DNA from: Bacteroidota bacterium
GTDB taxonomy: Bacteria > Bacteroidota > Ignavibacteria > UBA10030
Assembly: GCA_003453835.1 (NCBI GenBank)
Contig: DMMN01000135.1
Span: 1 to 10,648 of the forward strand
DNA: 10,648 nt
Direction: 5' to 3'
Shown: positions 5,958-10,648 of the stretch, one piece after another
How positions within the stretch are numbered: position 1 is the first letter of the stretch
How the letters are laid out: the number at the start of each line of letters is the position of its first letter
Position numbers and translations under genes: made by a program
Notes under the pieces: generated by a model
The model's input: the letters and a program-made list of their open reading frames with translations, nothing else
Told to the model about the DNA's origin: nothing
Database searches by the model: none

Positions 5958-7175
5958 CTAATGCTCTTTTCGGTTGGAGTAGAAATTCATCAGCAAGCCT
6001 ACCATCATCATGTTTGCGATCAACGCGGAACCACCGTAGCTGAGGAAAGGAAGAGGAATGCCGATCACCGGCAGGATTCCCATGGACATGCCGATGTTGA
6101 TAAGCATATGCGTGGCGAGGATCCCGGTAATGCCAACCGCCGAGGTGCTCGCAAACCTGTTCTTTGACATTCCTGCAACATTCACGCCATGCAGGAGCAG
6201 GGCCGTGAAGAAAATAAGCACCACCGATGCGCCGACGAATCCGAATTCTTCTCCCGGAACGCAGAAAATGAAATCGGTCCACTGTTCCGGGATGAAATTG
6301 AGCTGCGTTTGCGTCCCCTGAAGATATCCCTTCCCGAAGATCCCTCCCGACCCGATTGCCACTTTGGACTGAAGCACGTTGTACCCGGCACCGCGTGGAG
6401 CAAGATTAGGATTAAGAAACGTATCGATTCGCTTTTGTTGGTACGGCGGCATGCGCTCGTACACGGCCTGCACGGAAAGTCCGACGGCAAGCGTGAGGCC
6501 AAAGGCCACTGCCGCCACAAATCGATTCTCGCGTGTGATGTACAAGAGCACTCCAGCAATGCCGATCGAAAACAAGAATGCGAGCGTTCCAAACAACGCG
6601 CCTGCTGCGACAATAATCGGTGAAAGGATTGCCACGAGCACAAAATTCTTCGCCCCGGCCCAGTAGAGGACGGGAAGCAGCATCGCCGAGAACACAACGG
6701 TCGTTCCCAGATCGGGCTGAGCGAGAATGAGCACCGATGGTACAAGCACAATGCCGAACGCGATCAGAAGATGTTTCGCGTTGGAGAGCGATGTTGTCGT
6801 CCGCGAAAGGAACGCCGCAAGCGCCAATACCGCTGCGACCTTGGCAATCTCGGACGGTTGTCCTCCCAGTCCGCCGACACCAAACCAACTTTTTGATCCG
6901 GACGTAGTCTTTCCCACCAGAAGAACAACGATGAGCAGGACAAGGGAACCTGCGTAGATCGGAAATGCGAGGCGTTGCAGCGACTTGAGCGGGAGAAGAG
7001 CCGTTACGAGCATCGCCAGGAATCCGATTCCCGCCCACATAACTTGTTTCTGAAATGTTGCTCCGGCGCCGACATCATAGGTGGCACTGTAAACCGAAAG
7101 CAGTCCGAGCGTGACTAATGCCACGCAGAGAAACAGCGCTTTGAAATCAAAGTACTCTTTGAAGTAATCGATCAT
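5958..7175 (-). CDS. rodA: RodA, SEDS-family peptidoglycan glycosyltransferase
   Basis: A 405-residue polytopic membrane protein of about ten helices that polymerises lipid II into glycan strands during cell elongation, together with its partner PBP2. Family marks in order: GSKSWF (93-98) and QPSEIAK (106-112), which open the conserved extracellular/TM region; QPDLGT (153-158); the large loop with YQQKRIDTFLNP (245-256); GSGGIFGKGYLQGTQTQ (275-291); and PEQWTDFIF (296-304), where D301 matches the essential aspartate of RodA proteins. GEEFGFVG (308-315) and PLPFLSYGGS (374-383) complete the C-terminal SEDS signature. The TDFIF and GTQ pattern and the mrdA neighbour point to RodA rather than FtsW. 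It starts 48 bases after mrdA. The ATG at 7175 lacks a strong ribosome binding site, as do most genes here. Confidence 0.97.
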   Translation of the reverse strand: MIDYFKEYFDFKALFLCVALVTLGLLSVYSATYDVGAGATFQKQVMWAGIGFLAMLVTALLPLKSLQRLAFPIYAGSLVLLIVVLLVGKTTSGSKSWFGVGGLGGQPSEIAKVAAVLALAAFLSRTTTSLSNAKHLLIAFGIVLVPSVLILAQPDLGTTVVFSAMLLPVLYWAGAKNFVLVAILSPIIVAAGALFGTLAFLFSIGIAGVLLYITRENRFVAAVAFGLTLAVGLSVQAVYERMPPYQQKRIDTFLNPNLAPRGAGYNVLQSKVAIGSGGIFGKGYLQGTQTQLNFIPEQWTDFIFCVPGEEFGFVGASVVLIFFTALLLHGVNVAGMSKNRFASTSAVGITGILATHMLINIGMSMGILPVIGIPLPFLSYGGSALIANMMMVGLLMNFYSNRKEH

Positions 7176-7223
7176 ATTGTTCGTGTCACCGCAGACCGCC
7201 GTTCCCGACTGCAGGGCTGTCTA

Positions 7224-9068
7224 TCAGTGCTCGAGAATTACCTGGGTGATTGCCTTCGTCGAGTCGCGTTTGATTGGAGCAGCGTTCGGAGTCGGCCGCC
7301 GCAATTGGCCGTACAGATACTTTTCAATGATAAGCCCGGCGAGAGGGGCGGCTTTCGATCCACCGAAACCGGAGTTCTCCAACATGATCGCAACGGCAAT
7401 TCTCGGATCGTCAAAAGGGGAAAAGCCGACGTACCAGGCATGATCCTCGCCATGAGGATTTTCTGCCGTCCCCGTCTTGCCTGCGGAAACAACGCCCTTG
7501 ATGCGTGCAAGGCTTGCCGTCCCTCCCGGCTCTTGTACCACCCGACGCATGCCTTCCCGGATCAACTCCATTGTTCGGGCAGAAAGACCGACGGACGCGG
7601 CATCCCGGGGAATCTCCTCTACTTTCCCGACACGTTTATTGTTGATGTATTGAACCGCGTGCGGTTGGTGCAGGGTTCCGCCATTTGCCAGGGCGGCGAT
7701 GTATCGGACCATCTGAAGAGGTGACACGCCAACCTCACCCTGACCGATGGCCAGGCTCACGGTGAATCCCGCCGTCCATTTTCCTTTTCCATATCGAGCA
7801 TCATAATACTCAATCGAGGGAAGTAGCCCGGATGTTTCCTCGCCCGTGTCGATGCCGGTCGGTTTCCCAAATCCAAATCTTCTTCCGTACTCGGTCCACT
7901 TTTCGAATCCCACTTTAAACATCAATTGATAGAAGAACACGTTACACGAGCGTTGGATTGCTTCGATCACATTCGTCGAACCATGTACATGTAGATCCTT
8001 CCAGACGCGATTACCGAATCGGAATCCTCCGGAGCAATTGATGCGGTAGCGCTCGTCGATGATCCCCTCCTCCAATGCCGCCGCGGCAAGAACCATCTTG
8101 AATGTCGAGCCGGGCGGATACCGCGTCAGCGTCGCTCGGTTGTACAATGGCTTGCTCTCGTCGGTGTTCAAGCGTCCCCACATCTCTGCCGGGGTCACGC
8201 CGCTCATAATGGCCGGATCGAAGTCGGGTTTGCTTACGACTGCAAGCAGTGCGCCGTTCTTCGGATCCATCGCCACAATCGCGCCGCCGTACGCATGGGC
8301 CGTCATCAACGACTCTGCAAACGCTTGCAGGTCGACATCCATGCCCAGAATGAGATCGAATCCCTCTTTCGAAGTCACATCCCGGCCTCCGTCTTCAAAG
8401 CTGCCGATGATCTGTCCACGCGAGTTCACCGAAACATACTCGTACCCCTTTTCCCCTCTCAGCAGGTTTTCGTACCGGGCTTCGAGGCCGGCGATGCCAA
8501 CGACATCGCCTTGACGATAGTACTCACCGACCTGCGAAAGTTGGGCGTCGGAGATCTCACGACTATATCCCAACAGGTGGGCCGCGTGTGCGGGCGTTGG
8601 GTATGAACGCTTCGACTCGACTTGATAGGAGATGCCGGAAAAGAGCGGCAGATGCTCTTCGATTGTTGCCAACGATTTGATATCAACATCCCGTTTGAGA
8701 CGCGAGGGGAGAAACGGAGAGTAGGCACGAGCACGGGCGATCCGCTCTTCAATTGCCCGGGGCTCCATCTCCAGGATGGAAGAGAGAAAAGGAAGGTTAC
8801 TCCTGTCAAACTCAGCGGGAATAACCATCACGGTGTACGATGGGCCCACGTCGACAATCATCTTCCCGTTACGGTCATAAATATACCCACGGATTGGCTC
8901 CTTCACGAGAGCCCGGATGCTGTTCTCTTCCGACTTCTTATCCAGCTCGCCATGGTAGAGTAGTTGGAGCTGGTAGAGCCGAACCATCAGAACGGCGAAG
9001 ATCAACAGAATGATGCCTGTCAGGATCTTGCGGCGCTCGGGCGTTCCGAAATACTCGTCGTGAATCAT
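7224..9068 (-). CDS. mrdA: Penicillin-binding protein 2, elongation-specific transpeptidase
   Basis: A 614-residue class B PBP that cross-links peptidoglycan on the periplasmic side and pairs with RodA. A short cytoplasmic N-terminus is followed by one membrane anchor (about 15-35). The pedestal/dimerisation domain begins at the conserved REP-like segment KEPIRGYIYDRNG (56-68) and includes GIAGLEARYE (191-200). The transpeptidase domain has the three standard motifs: S-x-x-K at S321-K324 (PPGSTFK), S-x-N at 374-376 (SCN) and K-T-G at 531-533 (KTGTAE). S321 is the acylated serine and the target of beta-lactams. All are intact and the length fits PBP2 (about 600-650). Only three bases separate it from the mreD stop, and rodA follows, so the three genes form one operon. 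The C-terminal tail after residue 590 is short and Lys/Pro-rich. Confidence 0.97.
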   Translation of the reverse strand: MIHDEYFGTPERRKILTGIILLIFAVLMVRLYQLQLLYHGELDKKSEENSIRALVKEPIRGYIYDRNGKMIVDVGPSYTVMVIPAEFDRSNLPFLSSILEMEPRAIEERIARARAYSPFLPSRLKRDVDIKSLATIEEHLPLFSGISYQVESKRSYPTPAHAAHLLGYSREISDAQLSQVGEYYRQGDVVGIAGLEARYENLLRGEKGYEYVSVNSRGQIIGSFEDGGRDVTSKEGFDLILGMDVDLQAFAESLMTAHAYGGAIVAMDPKNGALLAVVSKPDFDPAIMSGVTPAEMWGRLNTDESKPLYNRATLTRYPPGSTFKMVLAAAALEEGIIDERYRINCSGGFRFGNRVWKDLHVHGSTNVIEAIQRSCNVFFYQLMFKVGFEKWTEYGRRFGFGKPTGIDTGEETSGLLPSIEYYDARYGKGKWTAGFTVSLAIGQGEVGVSPLQMVRYIAALANGGTLHQPHAVQYINNKRVGKVEEIPRDAASVGLSARTMELIREGMRRVVQEPGGTASLARIKGVVSAGKTGTAENPHGEDHAWYVGFSPFDDPRIAVAIMLENSGFGGSKAAPLAGLIIEKYLYGQLRRPTPNAAPIKRDSTKAITQVILEH

Positions 9069-9071
9069 TTT

Positions 9072-9563
9072 TTAGGACGCGAATCCGTGTTTGCGGGCGA
9101 AGGTGAACATCGGAAGCGCGCTGAGCGCGCCGGTGTAGAGGCTCGTTGCAAGCGTAGCTTCCAGGACGAGAACCGACATCGTCTCTTGCGATCCCTGCAG
9201 GAAGATGCTGAAGTAAATCAAATTGTGAACGACGGAAGAAAGGCCGGTAATCAACATATACCGATAGGTTCCGAGCGTCTGCTCGGTATTGTTTTCATTG
9301 AAAAAGTAGCCGGCCACAAAGCCGCACACCGTCTTGCTGAAGGCCGCAAGACCGAAGAACTGCGTGGTGACGACGTCCTGCAAAAGCCCGATGATGAATC
9401 CTGCAATCGTTGCCTCAAGTTGCCCCCGACGAACCGCGACATACACCAGCCATAAGACGAAGAGGTCGGGAAGAAACCCGCCGACCGACAGAAACGGGAT
9501 GAACGTCGTTTGGAGGATCAATAAGCCGGCAACGATGAGCGCCGAGCGAAGATAATGTTCCAT
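9072..9563 (-). CDS. mreD: Rod shape-determining protein MreD
   Basis: A 163-residue inner-membrane protein with about five hydrophobic helices (about 6-26, 33-46, 51-70, 78-90 and 103-125, with a further one near 132-152). MreD is part of the elongasome that links MreB/MreC to RodA and PBP2. The family pattern is visible: an N-terminal hydrophobic helix, PDLF (32-35), GFIIGLLQD (55-63) with its conserved glycine and aspartate, and GLAAFSK (71-77). Sequence identity in MreD is low in general, so the call also leans on the mrdA-rodA context. It is the first gene of the elongation cluster seen here; mreB and mreC are absent upstream, where a desaturase gene lies instead. The ATG at 9563 has no clear Shine-Dalgarno site, and a small hairpin sits directly before it. 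Confidence 0.9.
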   Translation of the reverse strand: MEHYLRSALIVAGLLILQTTFIPFLSVGGFLPDLFVLWLVYVAVRRGQLEATIAGFIIGLLQDVVTTQFFGLAAFSKTVCGFVAGYFFNENNTEQTLGTYRYMLITGLSSVVHNLIYFSIFLQGSQETMSVLVLEATLATSLYTGALSALPMFTFARKHGFAS

Positions 9564-9577
9564 ACTCGTGTGCGAGT
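9564..9577. repeat. Small hairpin directly before the mreD start codon
   Basis: ACTCG (9564-9568) and CGAGT (9573-9577) are perfect reverse complements around a four-base loop, and the stem ends at the mreD ATG. It occupies the place where a ribosome binding site is expected. A five-base-pair stem is weak and could be chance. Confidence 0.3.
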
Positions 9578-9757
9578 TGTGCGGAAAAAATTAGAGAGAA
9601 TTGGAGAGAGAAGCAAGAAGCCGCGAGCGCGCAGCAAAGACGCAAAACGTGCCCCACCTTGGTCGCGGAACCGGGAGGTAAAGAAGAGGAGATGATGGGG
9701 GGACGCCCTCGTAGATTGGAGCCATCTGCATGCAGGCAATCTCCATTGAAACGCGCA
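9564..9757. other. Intergenic leader between the desaturase gene and mreD
   Basis: This 194-base gap is the longest in the window. No convincing gene is present. On the minus strand it has pyrimidine-rich tracts (TCTCCTCTTCTT, TTCTCTCTCC) and an AT-rich TCTAATTTTTT run about 30 bases before mreD. A TTGCTT box lies upstream of TCTAAT with a short 15-base spacer, so a promoter for the mreD operon is likely somewhere here but cannot be fixed. A palindrome CTGCATGCAG lies at 9726-9735. No hairpin followed by a T-run marks the end of the desaturase transcript. Confidence 0.4.
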
Positions 9758-10648
9758 CTATGCCAGTTGCAGGATCCTTCCAAACACGACGTCGAACCGA
9801 AAGCTCTTCGCTGTCGCGCGCGACTCAATGTAGTCGGCAACCTTCTCGAGGCGAGCGGGAATCGCCATGATCTTGTCCTGTGCCTTTCGTCCAAGATCGT
9901 TCAGGTTCTGCAGGACCTCGATATTCCAGATTGAAATCAACTGTTCAACGATTCTCTTATAGTCTCTTGGTCCGTAGATTCCCGAACGTCGCACCACATC
10001 CGCATACTCATTGAAGTTGATAATCGAGATTCCGGGCATATCGATGCTCGGGAGGATGGAGCAGGCGGAAAGAAGAGCCTGGTTCGGATCGCGGACGAGG
10101 ATCTCTTTGAAGATCGACATATAGAACGCAAAGTGGCGCGCTTCATCCTGGGAGATTCTCTGCGTGATGGAGTTCAGCAACGGTTCTTCCTGGGCGGCCA
10201 ACTTCCCTGTGTTCAGGTGAGAAATTTGAGTTGCCTTCTCCTGACATGTTGTGTAGACGAAGATCTTGTACGGGTCGCCACCCCAATCGGGATTGAATCC
10301 GGAGCGAAGGTATTGGAACTGCAGTCGTTCCAGGACGGAAAAGCTGAGAAGCCGGGAATCGCGAACGTAATCGCGCAACACGTTCCCGTGGCGGTCCTCC
10401 TCCGCCGTCCAGAGATTGTTCCAGTTGTTCCAGAACGTCCTGCTGCCGAGGTTTTCGGCAATCAATCGGTGGAAATGAGGGAGTCCCTCTTCCGTGAGAA
10501 TGTTGAGCGCAATCGCCACGCGAGCACTATCGGAGACGCTTCGGGCGCGTTCTCGCAGCTCGTTGACCATTCGTTCGTCAGGCTGCCCTTGATCCGCGGG
10601 GAGGAAATCTGATGAGTACCAGAGCTCCCGTTTTGAGTCGTGCTTATG
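9758..10648 (-). CDS. Acyl-ACP desaturase (soluble di-iron, FA_desaturase_2), N-terminus beyond the window
   Basis: A soluble di-iron enzyme that uses O2 and reduced ferredoxin to put a double bond into acyl-ACP, as in plant stearoyl-ACP desaturase and mycobacterial DesA. The frame is open to the window edge, giving 296 visible residues. The 26 codons before the ATG at 10570 encode ELWYSSDFLPAD and QPDER, which match the family's W-x-P-x-DFLP segment, so that ATG is internal and the true start is outside. Counting from that Met, the iron-ligand helices are TEEGLP (26-31), AEEDRHG (56-62, with E58 and H61), QEKATQISH (110-118, with E111) and DEARH (142-146, with E143 and H146). All expected ligands are present. 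The C-terminus (SFRFDVVFGRILQLA) resembles the normal family end. Substrate chain length and double-bond position cannot be read from sequence. It is co-oriented with mreD, 194 bases ahead of it. Confidence 0.93.
   Translation of the reverse strand, partial: HKHDSKRELWYSSDFLPADQGQPDERMVNELRERARSVSDSARVAIALNILTEEGLPHFHRLIAENLGSRTFWNNWNNLWTAEEDRHGNVLRDYVRDSRLLSFSVLERLQFQYLRSGFNPDWGGDPYKIFVYTTCQEKATQISHLNTGKLAAQEEPLLNSITQRISQDEARHFAFYMSIFKEILVRDPNQALLSACSILPSIDMPGISIINFNEYADVVRRSGIYGPRDYKRIVEQLISIWNIEVLQNLNDLGRKAQDKIMAIPARLEKVADYIESRATAKSFRFDVVFGRILQLA

Noticed and set aside
5794..6282. 163-codon upstream extension of the phosphoesterase reading frame
   Set aside because: It overlaps the 3' end of rodA in another frame, is rich in Arg/His and resembles no family. 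The membrane-helix N-terminus begins at the ATG at 5793.
6189..6623. Plus-strand open frames of up to about 165 codons opposite rodA, mrdA, mreD and the desaturase
   Set aside because: All lie opposite well-conserved genes, have shadow-like charged composition and no domain or ribosome binding site; none supports a plus-strand gene.
6412..7038. 208-codon minus-strand open frame inside rodA
   Set aside because: It is a shadow frame of rodA, whose own frame shows the full SEDS signature.
9726..9735. Palindrome CTGCATGCAG after the desaturase stop
   Set aside because: It has no loop and no T-run, so it is neither a terminator nor a convincing operator.
9415..9894. 159-codon minus-strand open frame bridging mreD and the desaturase
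   Set aside because: It overlaps the ends of both real genes in another frame and has a low-complexity Ser/Arg/Leu composition without a recognisable domain.
10568..10570. ATG as the start of the acyl-ACP desaturase
   Set aside because: The frame is open upstream to the window edge and encodes a DFLP segment typical of the family, so this Met is internal.

Overview
The window holds nine protein genes, all on the minus strand, so transcription runs from high to low coordinates. No RNA gene, insertion sequence, CRISPR array or long gene-free stretch was seen; the largest gap is 194 bases. The content is mostly conserved housekeeping, with one protein of unknown function. The DCD sequence closely resembles the Bacteroidota-type dCTP deaminase as I remember it. 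DUF2851, moderate GC and weak Shine-Dalgarno sites before most genes also fit the Bacteroidota/Ignavibacteria/Chlorobi (FCB) group. This placement is inference from recalled families, not a computed phylogeny.

Layout in transcription order: (1) 10648-9758, a soluble di-iron acyl-ACP desaturase cut off at its N-terminus by the window edge; (2) after 194 bases, the cell-elongation cluster mreD (9563-9072), PBP2/mrdA (9068-7224) and rodA (7175-5958); (3) a membrane-anchored metallophosphoesterase with an internal twin-arginine motif (5793-4537); (4) a TSUP (TauE/SafE) anion exporter (4383-3571) and its usual partner, a DUF1634 membrane protein (3557-3156), with a plausible sigma70-type promoter in front; (5) two pyrimidine nucleotide genes, dcd (3117-2581) and pyrF (2473-1652); (6) a DUF2851 protein of unknown function (1559-18).

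How they work together: MreD, PBP2 and RodA form the elongasome core, with RodA polymerising glycan strands and PBP2 cross-linking them. The phosphoesterase just downstream is probably also an envelope enzyme, and the desaturase upstream sets membrane lipid unsaturation, so the right half of the window is envelope biogenesis. The left half joins anion export with pyrimidine supply (OMP decarboxylation to UMP; dCTP deamination to dUTP for dTTP). MreB and MreC are not directly upstream of mreD, so the usual mreBCD-mrdA-rodA cluster is split here.

I did not find a convincing novel defence or mobile system. The items most worth a second look are the DUF2851 protein, the phosphoesterase's unusual architecture, the TSUP-DUF1634 pair and the desaturase next to the split mre cluster.
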